This document shows, piece after piece, positions 18,437 to 27,056 of a stretch of DNA of 64,000 nucleotides (position 1 is the first letter of the stretch; the number at the start of each line of letters is the position of its first letter). The translations under genes were made by a program, and so were the position numbers. Source of the DNA: Bacteroidales bacterium (GTDB lineage: Bacteria > Bacteroidota > Bacteroidia > Bacteroidales > UBA932). The notes under the pieces were generated by a model. It was not told the DNA's origin and did not search any database. It saw nothing but the letters and a program-made list of their open reading frames with translations. The DNA lies in assembly GCA_028724885.1 (NCBI GenBank), contig JAQYTJ010000018.1, positions 1 through 64,000 of the forward strand. The letters are read 5' to 3'.

Positions 18437-18920
18437 CCCTTCCTCAGCAGGCATCAAATGCAAAACCATTGCAAGGTACCTCTTGACTTACCAATAATTA
18501 GTTGCAAATCAATATTTTACAAAATCTCCAATGAGCATCCTGCAAAAAAATTGCAAGATACTTCCTGAATATGCCACTATCACCCCTCAGACCATGCTTT
18601 CCAAAGTATCCTGCGAAATTTAGAAATCTCTGCTTTGCGTAAAACGATTTAATTTTTCTTCGAAAATCCTTGGAAATCTATTGGATTTTTTTTTATTTGT
18701 CCTGAATGGTTCATTATGCTATGTGAATCATTATCGTAAGATTTTGAGAGTTCATCTATTGTTATTGAATTTGACTGCGATACCGGTAATCATAGTCGAG
18801 ACCTCACTCGTTAAAAGGAGCGGAAGCCGAAAAGCTTGATAAAGAGTAGGCTTTAATTAATAACACTAAACCCTAACATTTCCATGATTTTTATGGATTG
18901 TTGGCTTCTTTTAATAAATT
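18437..18920. other. 484-bp AT-rich intergenic region with a direct repeat
   Basis: No gene is seen. The region becomes clearly AT-richer than the genes to its left and marks the border of the lipoprotein island that follows. It holds two imperfect copies of a 28-base sequence (listed separately). No exact -7 box was found close to the start of the next gene. Confidence 0.5.
18459..18568. repeat. Two imperfect 28-bp direct repeats, 82 bp apart
   Basis: Copies at 18459-18486 and 18541-18568 both read TGCAAAA, then a variable triplet, ATTGCAAG, TAC and CTGA/CTTGA; a GCATC lies just before each copy. Each copy also contains an internal TGCAA/TTGCA symmetry. Role unknown; they may be protein-binding sites or a remnant of a dispersed repeat. 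Confidence 0.5.
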
Positions 18921-19397
18921 ATGAAACATTTATTTACCATCAGCCTATTTTGTGGGCTATCATTATTTGCTCTCTCATGCGGCAAATATGAAAAAACAGA
19001 TGATTTCGTGAATCTTGAGGAAAGCATGTCGGTAAGCCAAACTATCAAGGTTAACGTTCAGACAAGGTCCGGTGAAGTAGAACCGGTAGAATTTATTTTC
19101 TCCGCAGTTTATGATGTTGATCCAGATGAGTTCAAAGAAATTCATCTTTCAACGACTAATCCATCAATCGATAACGCTGAAATCGAAAGAATGTTCTTAG
19201 AATTTATTTCTCAGGAAATGACATCGGATGATAGCGTTTTAAGTAGGGCGGAGTCGGAAAGTTTTCATCAATGCATAGAGTCATGTAAAGATAAGTATGA
19301 AAAAGGACAAGGCAGAGGACGGTGCAAAACTACTTGCTATGTCGATGTTGCGATTAGATTCATTGAGGCACTAGGAGGCATATTTGATATTTTCTAA
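18921..19397 (+). CDS. Small lipoprotein with a C-terminal double CxxxC motif
   Basis: 158-residue protein of unrecognised family. A signal peptide ends in LSLFALSC (lipobox cysteine near residue 20), so the product is probably a lipoprotein. Residues about 60-115 are acidic. A C-terminal cluster reads CIESCKDKYEKGQGRGRC and then CYVD: two CxxxC pairs separated by a short charged segment, the layout of a disulfide-linked helical hairpin. No enzyme motif is visible. The gene sits at the start of an AT-rich island and is closed by a strong terminator, so it is probably its own transcription unit. Confidence 0.6.
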   Translation: MKHLFTISLFCGLSLFALSCGKYEKTDDFVNLEESMSVSQTIKVNVQTRSGEVEPVEFIFSAVYDVDPDEFKEIHLSTTNPSIDNAEIERMFLEFISQEMTSDDSVLSRAESESFHQCIESCKDKYEKGQGRGRCKTTCYVDVAIRFIEALGGIFDIF

Positions 19398-19404
19398 TAA
19401 TTGA

Positions 19405-19450
19405 TAAAAAGGTCGATAGAAAGTTCTAATCTTCCTATCGACCTTTTTAT
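19405..19450 (+). terminator. Rho-independent terminator
   Basis: A long stem (AAAAAGGTCGATAG paired with CTATCGACCTTTTT, about 14 base pairs) with a loop of about 15 bases and a terminal T run starts eight bases after the stop of the small lipoprotein gene. The A/T-rich outer stem would allow function in both directions. Confidence 0.85.
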
Positions 19451-19511
19451 GTAGTTTTTCGTTAATAATATAATAATTATATGATTTTAAAATACTTATA
19501 AGATCTTCAAA

Positions 19512-20312
19512 ATGCATAAAATGTCATCAATCATACTATCGTGCATAATTTTACCCTTCGTTATGCTATCATGTTCAACTATTCTTGATTTAGCAGCAGG
19601 TGACGCTTTTACGACTACAACTAGACGAACATTGAAAAAGACGTTAGAGTTGGTTGATTCTACTGGCAAAAGGTCAGTTGTTCTGGTTCCGATGGTACAC
19701 GTCGGAAAGGCTAAGGACTATGAAAGAATCAGACAATATTTGAACAAATTGAAGGCTAAGGGTTATGTGACTTTTTTTGAGGGACTTATATATACTTCTG
19801 CTTCTCTTGAAAGATCATATCCTGTTCCTGTGACCTATTTCCCTGTTTGGTCTGATTCTGTAAAATCAGTTGATAATTCAGAAATACTAGATACGTTGAT
19901 CAGAAAGGTAAGAAGGGGGTATGGTTCTGATCCATTTACATTAGTAAATAGTCACGCTAAATATGGCAAGATCTCTCAGAGCAGAAGTATTCTTGGCTTG
20001 ACGACTTCAAACGATTATTGGACTGATATGTCTATAGCAGATTTGGTCTGGCAACATGAAAACCGATATTCTAAGATAGTATTGTCGGAATATGATTGGA
20101 ACATTCCTTTAGACGATCCTAAATACAACTCTCGCAAAGCAGGTGGCAGAATATACAGGTTCGTAAACACAATTAGAGACGAGCATTTACTGTCCTTGAT
20201 TTTGTCGAGCGATTTTGACAAGATTGCCGTAGTCTATGGGGCGGCACATACAAATCAGGTAAAGTTTCATCTTATTTATGATCACCACTTCAAGAAAGTG
20301 AAATGTAAATAG
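19512..20312 (+). CDS. Lipoprotein with TraB/GumN (TIKI)-like features
   Basis: 266-residue protein with a lipoprotein signal (FVMLSC, cysteine near residue 21). Residues 55-90 read VVLVPMVHVGKAKDYERI and then GYVTFFEGL, which resembles the conserved H-x-G and downstream glutamate of the TraB/PrgY/GumN/TIKI fold; AVVYGAAHTNQV near residue 240 resembles the second conserved GxxH of that group. These folds include metal-dependent peptidases and peptide-pheromone shut-down proteins. The relationship is judged by eye and only moderate. The gene is AT-rich like its neighbours. Confidence 0.55.
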   Translation: MHKMSSIILSCIILPFVMLSCSTILDLAAGDAFTTTTRRTLKKTLELVDSTGKRSVVLVPMVHVGKAKDYERIRQYLNKLKAKGYVTFFEGLIYTSASLERSYPVPVTYFPVWSDSVKSVDNSEILDTLIRKVRRGYGSDPFTLVNSHAKYGKISQSRSILGLTTSNDYWTDMSIADLVWQHENRYSKIVLSEYDWNIPLDDPKYNSRKAGGRIYRFVNTIRDEHLLSLILSSDFDKIAVVYGAAHTNQVKFHLIYDHHFKKVKCK

Positions 20313-20374
20313 TCCCCCAGAAATTCGGATTAAGCAAAATGCATAAGCTAAATATCGTAAATGACGCATTTGGA

Positions 20375-20887
20375 ATGAAACATAAAATGATTTTATTATT
20401 GACGTTATTATTAATGAGTTGTAATCGCGTCAATAAATCAGATCCTGCATCGATGATTGGTACTAAATTATGGATGCCTGAGGAAATATGCCAAAATGTG
20501 AATGCAAACAAGATTGTTGCCTATTACGATTTTGCAGGTTGCCTGTCATGTGAGCTAAAGGAAATAAAATTATGGCAAGATAAGCTAATAGAGATTGAAC
20601 GGCTAAGAAATGATTTTGGTGCGGATGTCTCACTTTTTTTCATTGTTAATACTCCAGAGTATGACAATATTGCCGATGCTTTCGAAAAATTGCACCCTTA
20701 TGGCTATTTTGATGTAATTTATGATAAAGAAAGGGCTTTTGAAAAACATAATATTCTTCCAGAGAAATCTATTTATGATTGTTTCCTGATTGATTCAAAA
20801 GATAGAATATGTCTTATCGGCAATCCTCTATTCAGTGAGGTACTCTGGAATAAATATGTGACTAGAATCAAAGGAAAGCGGAGGTGA
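20375..20887 (+). CDS. Thioredoxin-like lipoprotein
   Basis: 170 residues from ATG 20375, chosen because MKHKMILLLTLLLMSC forms a normal lipoprotein signal; the open frame extends 12 codons further upstream. A thioredoxin-like domain follows: IVAYYDFAGCLSCELKEI has a CxxC (CLSC), then beta strands (VSLFFIVNT, FDVIYDKE) and a late SIYDCFLIDSKDRICLIGNP resembling the peroxiredoxin/TlpA C-terminal strand-loop. Proteins of this shape are frequent in Bacteroidetes and are thought to act in envelope disulfide exchange. It begins 62 bases after the TraB-like gene and ends 14 bases before umuD. Confidence 0.6.
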   Translation: MKHKMILLLTLLLMSCNRVNKSDPASMIGTKLWMPEEICQNVNANKIVAYYDFAGCLSCELKEIKLWQDKLIEIERLRNDFGADVSLFFIVNTPEYDNIADAFEKLHPYGYFDVIYDKERAFEKHNILPEKSIYDCFLIDSKDRICLIGNPLFSEVLWNKYVTRIKGKRR

Positions 20888-20901
20888 CATATTCATAAAA
20901 A

Positions 20902-21480
20902 ATGTCGAAATTTGTGGATATGGTGAAGAAGAATTTAAATGTTCCGGATGAGGGTGGGGTAGACGCTTCTCCGTCCGAATTGGGTCATGAAGAGCCTTCC
21001 GAAGATCATGGGGTGGCTTTCGTCGAAGGGGGAGTGCACGCTGGGTTCCCATCGCCGGCGCAAGATTATTTGAATGCCAGCATCGACCTTAACAGGGAAC
21101 TGGTGAAGCATCCGGCTGCAACTTTCTTCGCTCGGATGGTAGGCGATTCCATGGTGGAGGGTGGAGTGGAAGAGGGTGATATATTGGTTGTCGATAAGTC
21201 TCTGGAGCCATCTGAGGGTGACATGGCGGTCTGCTTCATTGACGGAGAATTTGTCCTGAAATATATCTCATTCACAAATCCAGTCGTTGATGGTTATAGC
21301 GGGCGCCACACAGATAAGGCATCAAAGCCCGGGGTCTCTTACGACATATTGGAGCATAAGAGAATGTGGCTGCTGCCAGCCAATGAGAAATATCCTCCGA
21401 TAGAGGTCACTGATGCCAATGATTTCACTATATGGGGAGTGGTGACCTACGTCATAAAGAAAGTGACGCATTATGCCTAG
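20902..21480 (+). CDS. umuD: UmuD-like S24 self-cleaving protein
   Basis: 192 residues. The C-terminal S24/LexA-like protease domain has the serine in ARMVGDSMVEGGVEEGDIL (about residue 81) and the lysine in EFVLKYI (about residue 118); a cleavage-like dipeptide sits in GGVHAGFPSPA near residue 52. No DNA-binding helix-turn-helix is present at the N-terminus, so it is UmuD rather than LexA. It is longer than E. coli UmuD (139) because of an acidic N-terminal part and C-terminal extension. Forms DNA polymerase V with UmuC, 48 bases downstream. No SOS box was recognised. Confidence 0.9.
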   Translation: MSKFVDMVKKNLNVPDEGGVDASPSELGHEEPSEDHGVAFVEGGVHAGFPSPAQDYLNASIDLNRELVKHPAATFFARMVGDSMVEGGVEEGDILVVDKSLEPSEGDMAVCFIDGEFVLKYISFTNPVVDGYSGRHTDKASKPGVSYDILEHKRMWLLPANEKYPPIEVTDANDFTIWGVVTYVIKKVTHYA

Positions 21481-21528
21481 GTGATTTGGCTTGGTATGTC
21501 GCCTTGGCTGAAGATAGTATATTGAACT

Positions 21529-22791
21529 ATGTACGCTTTAGTGGATTGCAATAATTTTTTCGTTTCGTGTGAAAGAGCGTTCCAGCCGGAATTGGAAGGC
21601 AGGCCTGTCGTCGTGCTTTCCAACAACGATGGCTGCGTGGTGGCTCGCAGCAATGAAAGCAAGGTTATGGGCATAAAGATGGGCACGCCGTTTTTCAAGG
21701 TGAAATATTTAGTAGATGAGGGCAAACTGGTGGTGCGTTCTTCGAACTATGCCCTCTATGGGGACCTTTCTGCCAGGGTCATGTCTATATTGGCAGAAAC
21801 AGCTCCAAAGCTGGAAATATATTCAATAGACGAGGCTTTCATGAATATGGACGGAGTCTCTGGTGAAAAGCTTCCAGTGATATGCCGCAGCCTTATCAAG
21901 AAAATCAGGCAGTGGACAGGAATCCCTGTGAGCATAGGTGCAGCTAGTACCAAGACTCTAGGAAAGGTTGCGAACCACTTTGCAAAGCGATACAAGGGCT
22001 ACAAAGGTTTCTGCATGATAGACACGACAGAAAAGATGCATAAGGCACTGAAACTCACTCCGATATGCGATGTATGGGGAATAGGCCGGAGATTGGCTCC
22101 TAAGCTAGAGGCCGTTGGGGTGGAGACTGCTTTGGACTTCGTTGAAAGGCCAGTCGAATGGGTGCAGGCAAGAATGGGAATCTCAGGCTTGCGAACATGG
22201 CACGAGCTTCAAGGTGTTAGGATGGTTGAAAATGAAAAAGGTGAGGCGCGCAAGACTATATGCACGTCAAGATCTTTTGCGAATATGATAACTGATTTCG
22301 AAGAAATCAGCCAGAGAGTCTCCGATTTTGCTGGCAAGTGCTCGGAAAAGCTTCGCCAAGAAGGCACTGCAGCATATTCCGTAGGAGTCTTCCTTTTGAC
22401 CAACCGATTCCGGGAAGATCTCGCGCAGTACAATCCCCAGGCTTGCATTCGGTTGGCGGTTCCGGCCAGCAGCACGCTGGAAATAGTCGGAGCCGCAAAA
22501 AAGGCTCTCCGCATGATATTCAAAGCTGGATATGAATATAAGAAAGCCGGAGTCATCGTCATGGATATCGTCAATTCTAACGAAATCCAGCAGTCCATCT
22601 TCGATTTCGACATCGAAGAGAGGGAGCGTGACGATAAGATTTCCAGGGTGATGGATATGGTCAACAAAAGCAAGAAAAATGTCCTGAGGCTGGCAGCTCA
22701 GCGCCCAGGACATTTTGCTGACGGCATCCGCCGCGATTATTGCTCGAAACTGTATTCAACAGACTGGGATCAACTTCTAGAAGTAAAGTAG
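21529..22791 (+). CDS. umuC: DNA polymerase V catalytic subunit UmuC
   Basis: 420-residue Y-family DNA polymerase for translesion synthesis. Catalytic motifs: YALVDCNNFFVSCERAF (first aspartate, residue 6), and YSIDEAFMNMDG (Asp-Glu pair, about residue 101). Fingers/thumb motifs CDVWGIGRRLAPKL and the C-terminal little-finger region are present. Length equals the family norm (about 422). Adjacent umuD provides the accessory subunit; acting together they give damage-tolerant, error-prone synthesis. Confidence 0.96.
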   Translation: MYALVDCNNFFVSCERAFQPELEGRPVVVLSNNDGCVVARSNESKVMGIKMGTPFFKVKYLVDEGKLVVRSSNYALYGDLSARVMSILAETAPKLEIYSIDEAFMNMDGVSGEKLPVICRSLIKKIRQWTGIPVSIGAASTKTLGKVANHFAKRYKGYKGFCMIDTTEKMHKALKLTPICDVWGIGRRLAPKLEAVGVETALDFVERPVEWVQARMGISGLRTWHELQGVRMVENEKGEARKTICTSRSFANMITDFEEISQRVSDFAGKCSEKLRQEGTAAYSVGVFLLTNRFREDLAQYNPQACIRLAVPASSTLEIVGAAKKALRMIFKAGYEYKKAGVIVMDIVNSNEIQQSIFDFDIEERERDDKISRVMDMVNKSKKNVLRLAAQRPGHFADGIRRDYCSKLYSTDWDQLLEVK

Positions 22792-22800
22792 TCCGGTCGG

Positions 22801-23598
22801 CTATTTAATCGTCTTCTCTTTCTTGCCGAGCATCTTGCGGGCGATAAGAGGCTCATTAGTGGTGATGCAGTCAACTCCGATGTTGATCATCTTTTGGATA
22901 TCCTCTTCCTTGTTTACGGTCCAGCAGTTAACGCTCATGCCGTGATTGCGAGCCTGTTTGATCCAGTCAGGATGTTTTTCGAACACCTTGAACTGATAGT
23001 CTACCCCATTGATTCCGAGAGGGTAGAGCTCGTCGGGACTCATGTCTTGCTCCAGATACTGCACGGTGAAGCCTGGGCAGAGGCCAGCCAGTCTCTTGCA
23101 GATGTTAAGGCTGAAAGAAATGAATATCACTCTGTCCGGCGAGTAAAGGTTGTGCTTTTTGAGAGCTTCTACTGCTTGATCCGTCATGTAATCTTCATGA
23201 GCCTTGTCGCCTTGTTTCTTTAACTCCATGACCAGCACTGTCTTATCGCTCTTTTCTCCCTGCGTGAGATATTCGTCAAGAGTTGGAACCTTCTCTCCGT
23301 TCTTAAGCCTGCTGCTCGCAAATTCAGAATAATTAGTGTCCCAGATTTTAGCCCCGTCGATGTCCGGATCGTGATGGACTAGCAGTACGCAGTCGTTAGT
23401 CATCTGGACATCGAATTCCGATCCCCACAATCCTTGCTCCTGAGCAGTCCTCAGAGAAGCGATGGAATTCTCGGCATGTTTCGCTTCTTCGCATTTCCAG
23501 TATCCCCTGTGAGCAGTCACTGCGATTTTCTGCGTGGAACATGATGCAGCCATGATCAATACAGTGGCTGCAGCTAAGATTGAAGTAAATTTAGACAT
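22801..23598 (-). CDS. Glycerophosphodiester phosphodiesterase lipoprotein
   Basis: 265 residues from ATG 23598, chosen because MSKFTSILAAATVLIMAASC is a lipoprotein signal; 14 more upstream codons are open but lie across the promoter. A GDPD TIM-barrel follows with the conserved AHRGYWKCEEAKHAENS (His/Arg/Glu at the active site), EFDVQMTNDCVLLVHHD (metal ligand Glu/Asp and catalytic His), and VNCWTVNKEEDIQKMINIGVD at the end. Hydrolyses glycerophosphodiesters to glycerol-3-phosphate outside the inner membrane. Divergent from pgi. Confidence 0.92.
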   Translation of the reverse strand: MSKFTSILAAATVLIMAASCSTQKIAVTAHRGYWKCEEAKHAENSIASLRTAQEQGLWGSEFDVQMTNDCVLLVHHDPDIDGAKIWDTNYSEFASSRLKNGEKVPTLDEYLTQGEKSDKTVLVMELKKQGDKAHEDYMTDQAVEALKKHNLYSPDRVIFISFSLNICKRLAGLCPGFTVQYLEQDMSPDELYPLGINGVDYQFKVFEKHPDWIKQARNHGMSVNCWTVNKEEDIQKMINIGVDCITTNEPLIARKMLGKKEKTIK

Positions 23599-23626
23599 AT
23601 TCGGTATGAATTTATTGCCAACACTT

Positions 23627-23649
23627 ACAAAGATAATCATTATCTTTGT
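23627..23649. promoter_or_regulatory. Palindromic divergent promoter between GDPD and pgi
   Basis: An 11-base inverted repeat around a single central base: ACAAAGATAAT, C, ATTATCTTTGT. Each arm contains TATCTTTG, an exact -7 box, one for each direction. The plus-strand box ends 38 bases before the pgi ATG at 23687 and the minus-strand box 29 bases before the GDPD ATG at 23598. The two -7 boxes are nearly back-to-back, so RNA polymerase should be able to occupy only one at a time. Confidence 0.7.
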
Positions 23650-23686
23650 TTAATTGAAGCAGAAAATATTACAATTCCAAAATAAA

Positions 23687-25021
23687 ATGGTTAGAGTTGA
23701 TTTAAAAGGTTGCAGTTCCTTCGTAAAAGCTGCGGATTATAAGGAATATGTCGGTAAAGCACTTGCTGCCTACGATGTGCTTGACAAAGAGAACGGGCTC
23801 GGGAATGACTTCCTCGGATGGAAGCATCTGCCATCGCAGACCCCGGAATCATTGATTAAGGACTGTGAAGCTATCCGCGACGAGTGGAAAGCAAAAGGCG
23901 TGAATCTGGTGGTAGTGATAGGAATCGGAGGCTCGTACCTTGGCGCTCGCTGCGCAATCGAGGCGCTGTCGCACAATTTTGCAAAACAACTGAGCGGCGC
24001 TAAGGAATATCCTGAAGTAGTTTTCGCAGGGAACAACCTTTCCGAGGAATATCTGGCCGAACTCATGGACTTGGTTGCCCAGAGGAATGTCGCCACCGTA
24101 GTCATCTCTAAGTCTGGCACCACTACAGAGCCTGCTGTCGCTTTCAGAATCCTCAAGGAATATATCGAAAAGAATTACGATGATTCAGCTAACAGGATAG
24201 TTGCCATAACCGATGCTAGCAAGGGCGCTCTAAAGACGCTCTCCACTCAGGAAGGCTACAAGACATTCGTCGTTCCTGACAATGTAGGAGGCCGTTATTC
24301 AGTGCTTACTCCCGTAGGAATCTTGCCGATAGTGCTGGCTGGTTTCGATATCCGCACAATGCTTGCTGGAGCAGCTGAGATGGAAAAAGCTCTGGCAGTG
24401 AGGAGCGAGACTAACCCTGCGATTGAATATGCTGCGATGCGGAATCTGTTATATTCAAAATTAGGAAAGAAGATTGAAATCCTCGTTTCTTACAACCCTA
24501 AGTTCCAATACCTTGGAGAGTGGTGGAAACAGCTTTACGGAGAGTCTGAAGGCAAGGATAAGAAAGGAATATTCCCCGCGTCGGTCAATTTCACCACCGA
24601 CCTCCATTCAATGGGTCAGTTCATTCAGGATGGCGACAGGGTCATGTTCGAGACAGTCGTGAACATCGAAAAATCTAACAGGAGCGTCGTCATCGGTTCC
24701 GATCCGCAGAACCTTGACCAGCTGAATTACCTCGCCGGCCAGCACGTGGAGCATTGCAATGCCATGGCTCAGCTGGGAACAAAGTTGGCTCACATCGACG
24801 GCGGAGTGCCTCAGGTTGAGGTTTCAATAGAAGAGATCAATGAATATAATCTTGGTGGGCTGTTCTACTTCTTCGAATTCGCTTGCGGCGTGAGTGGCTA
24901 CCTACTTGGCGTGAATCCGTTCAACCAGCCTGGCGTTGAAGCTTACAAAAAGAATATGTTTGCGCTTCTTGAGAGGCCTGGCTACGAAGAGCAGACCAAG
25001 GCCATCAGAGAGAGGCTTTAA
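23687..25021 (+). CDS. pgi: Glucose-6-phosphate isomerase
   Basis: 444 residues from ATG 23687. The open frame begins at a TTG at 23654, but that codon lies too close to the -7 box at 23642-23649 to be well inside the transcript. The SIS-domain phosphosugar isomerase has VVIGIGGSYLGARCAIEAL (about residue 80), ISKSGTTTEPAVAFRIL (phosphate-binding Ser/Thr, about residue 145), GGRYSVLTPVG, and HIDGGVPQVEVSI. Interconverts glucose-6-P and fructose-6-P. Length is that of the short bacterial form. The stop shares its last base with the next gene's ATG. Confidence 0.96.
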   Translation: MVRVDLKGCSSFVKAADYKEYVGKALAAYDVLDKENGLGNDFLGWKHLPSQTPESLIKDCEAIRDEWKAKGVNLVVVIGIGGSYLGARCAIEALSHNFAKQLSGAKEYPEVVFAGNNLSEEYLAELMDLVAQRNVATVVISKSGTTTEPAVAFRILKEYIEKNYDDSANRIVAITDASKGALKTLSTQEGYKTFVVPDNVGGRYSVLTPVGILPIVLAGFDIRTMLAGAAEMEKALAVRSETNPAIEYAAMRNLLYSKLGKKIEILVSYNPKFQYLGEWWKQLYGESEGKDKKGIFPASVNFTTDLHSMGQFIQDGDRVMFETVVNIEKSNRSVVIGSDPQNLDQLNYLAGQHVEHCNAMAQLGTKLAHIDGGVPQVEVSIEEINEYNLGGLFYFFEFACGVSGYLLGVNPFNQPGVEAYKKNMFALLERPGYEEQTKAIRERL

Positions 25022-26193
25022 TGAAGTGCGAAGATCGCTTTAGGGAGACGTACAGGCAGGAGCCTGAGGGTCTCTCTTTTTGTCCTTATAGGGTGTGTCC
25101 CATCGGGGCGCACTCGGATCATCAATTGGGAAAGATTACCGGTTTCGCCATAGACAGGGGCATTCACATCGCCTATTCTCCAAAGCAGAACGGAGTCATA
25201 GAACTGGCCTCGCTACAGTTTCTCAAGCGCGCCCAATGGCATGTGCGAGCCGTGCCTGAGTCCAAGCAAGGCGACTGGGCAGATTATCTGCGCGGTGCTA
25301 CGCTGGAACTTAGCTATCGTTATCCGCTCAGCGTTGGCCTGCGTGGGGTTATCGAGGGTACTCTGCCTATCGGAGGCCTGTCTTCTTCTGCTGCGGTGAT
25401 AATATCCTTCATGCAGGCCCTCTGCAAGGTGAATAGTATTCATTTGGATGATCGTGACCTGATAATGATGGCGAAGTCGGCAGAGAATAAGTACGTGGGG
25501 GTGTCTTGTGGCAAACTGGATCAGAGCTGCGAGGTGCTATCGCAAAAAGGGCATCTGTTGTATCTGGACACTAAGGATGATTCATACGAGCTGATTCCTA
25601 CCTCGCCAACGATGAAGCCATATAAGATTGCTATATTCTTCAGCGGATTGGAGCGCAGCCTTGCTGGGAGCAAATTCAATATGAGGGTGGACGAGTGCAG
25701 GAGCGCTGCCTATGCCTTGAAGGCCTATTCGGGAATGGAATATGGAAAATTCGAGGACACATACCTCAGGGACGTGCCAGTCGAGATATTCAATGAATAT
25801 GGCGACCGCCTGCCAAGGAATTGGTGGAAGCGCGCCGAGCATTGGTACACTGAATATGATAGGGTTCAGCGTGGGGCTGAGGCTTGGAGGAGGGGAGATA
25901 TTGAGGAATATGGCAGATTGTCGTTCGAGAGCGGACGTTCTTCAATCGAGAACTGGGAGACCGGCTCTACGGAACTAAAAAAGATATATGAGATAATGAC
26001 GCACACGGATGGCATTTATGGTGGGCGTTTCAGCGGTGCCGGCTTCAAAGGCTGCTGCATGGCTCTGATTGATCCGGCATACGAAGAGAGCATATTCAGG
26101 AATGTAGAAGATGAATATCTCGATGCTTTCCCTGCTCTCCGTGGCCGCTACAGCGCCTATCTATGCCACTCAGTCAACGGTGTAAGAGCGTAA
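25021..26193 (+). CDS. GHMP sugar kinase, galacturonokinase-like
   Basis: 390-residue GHMP kinase of the galactokinase group. Motif 1 is PYRVCPIGAHSDHQLGKI, motif 2 GGLSSSAAVIISF (ATP loop, about residue 118), motif 3 GGRFSGAGFKGCC (about residue 338). Two features point to galacturonokinase rather than galactokinase: galactokinase has PGRVNLIGEHTDY at motif 1, whereas plant GalAK has PYRICPLGAHIDHQ; and the segments KFNMRVDECRSAAYAL, KRAEHWYTEYDRV and SSIENWETGSTELKKIYEI match the plant enzyme's order. The product would be galacturonate-1-phosphate. Forms an operon with pgi (one-base overlap) and a nucleotidyltransferase. Confidence 0.75.
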   Translation: MKCEDRFRETYRQEPEGLSFCPYRVCPIGAHSDHQLGKITGFAIDRGIHIAYSPKQNGVIELASLQFLKRAQWHVRAVPESKQGDWADYLRGATLELSYRYPLSVGLRGVIEGTLPIGGLSSSAAVIISFMQALCKVNSIHLDDRDLIMMAKSAENKYVGVSCGKLDQSCEVLSQKGHLLYLDTKDDSYELIPTSPTMKPYKIAIFFSGLERSLAGSKFNMRVDECRSAAYALKAYSGMEYGKFEDTYLRDVPVEIFNEYGDRLPRNWWKRAEHWYTEYDRVQRGAEAWRRGDIEEYGRLSFESGRSSIENWETGSTELKKIYEIMTHTDGIYGGRFSGAGFKGCCMALIDPAYEESIFRNVEDEYLDAFPALRGRYSAYLCHSVNGVRA

Positions 26194-26196
26194 AAC

Positions 26197-26931
26197 ATGA
26201 AGTGCTTGATTTTGGCTGCGGGGTATGCGACAAGGCTGCACCCACTCACGGAGAATTTCCCAAAACCTCTGCTTGATGTAGGCGGCAAGACAATTTTGGA
26301 CTGGCTGGTCGATGATGTGGCGGCATCTGGAAAGATTGATGAATATGCAGTTGTCACCAACCATAAATTTGTCTGCCATTTTGAAAAGTGGGCATCAGGG
26401 CGTAGCGAGAACATCACTGTCGTGGACGATGGCACCACGACAAACGAGACTCGCCTAGGCGCGGTGCGAGATATTCAGTATGCCTTGGAGAAGACTGGAT
26501 TCGACGACGACATCCTTATCATGGCAGGGGATAATTTGCTGGATTTCAGCCTCATTGGATTCATTGAATATGCCATTGAGGCAGAGACTTCTTGCATCAT
26601 GCGCTACTATGAGCCATCCGAAGCCAAGCTGCATAAATGCGGAGTAGTGGAGGTCGACGATCACAATTTAATATTGTCAATGGAGGAAAAGCCAGTAGAG
26701 CCGCGCTCCCACTGGTGCTGTCCTCCGTTCTATTTTTATCGCAGGCAAGACGTCGCACGTATTCCTGAAAGCATAGCCTCAGGCTGCGGAGTCGATGCCC
26801 CAGGCAGCTTCGTCTCCTGGCTCGCCGCCAAAGTCACAGTCCGTGCGATGGAAATGCCTGGACATCGCTACGACATCGGAACCCTCGATTCCTACAAAGC
26901 CGTCCAAGCTACCTATCAAGGTATTCACTAG
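26197..26931 (+). CDS. Sugar-1-phosphate nucleotidyltransferase
   Basis: 244-residue nucleotidyltransferase of the glucose-1-phosphate thymidylyl/uridylyltransferase family. The nucleotide-binding signature is LAAGYATRLHPLT followed by FPKPLLDVGGKTI; MAGDNLLDF (about residue 110) provides the metal-binding aspartate; CPPFYFYRR and HRYDIGTLDSYKAV close the active site. It starts three bases after the galacturonokinase-like gene, so its natural partner is likely the sugar-1-phosphate made by that kinase, giving an NDP-sugar. The exact sugar and nucleotide cannot be read from the sequence. Confidence 0.85.
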   Translation: MKCLILAAGYATRLHPLTENFPKPLLDVGGKTILDWLVDDVAASGKIDEYAVVTNHKFVCHFEKWASGRSENITVVDDGTTTNETRLGAVRDIQYALEKTGFDDDILIMAGDNLLDFSLIGFIEYAIEAETSCIMRYYEPSEAKLHKCGVVEVDDHNLILSMEEKPVEPRSHWCCPPFYFYRRQDVARIPESIASGCGVDAPGSFVSWLAAKVTVRAMEMPGHRYDIGTLDSYKAVQATYQGIH

Positions 26932-27056
26932 CTCGCTGCGGATTCATCTGGCTAGCCAACGGTGGGTTCACCATGCTAGCCCGCCGATTCACCAGGCAGC
27001 CCCGTCTGCCTATCTGACGCCGTAAGAGACCGCCTCGTCATACCTACCATGCGCTG

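Noticed and set aside
20902..21480. LexA repressor
   Set aside because: The protease domain fits, but there is no helix-turn-helix domain and umuC follows directly, so UmuD is the better call.
25021..26193. Ordinary galactokinase
   Set aside because: The galactokinase motif-1 residues (GEHTDY) are replaced by GAHSDHQ and there is no galT or mutarotase gene next to it.
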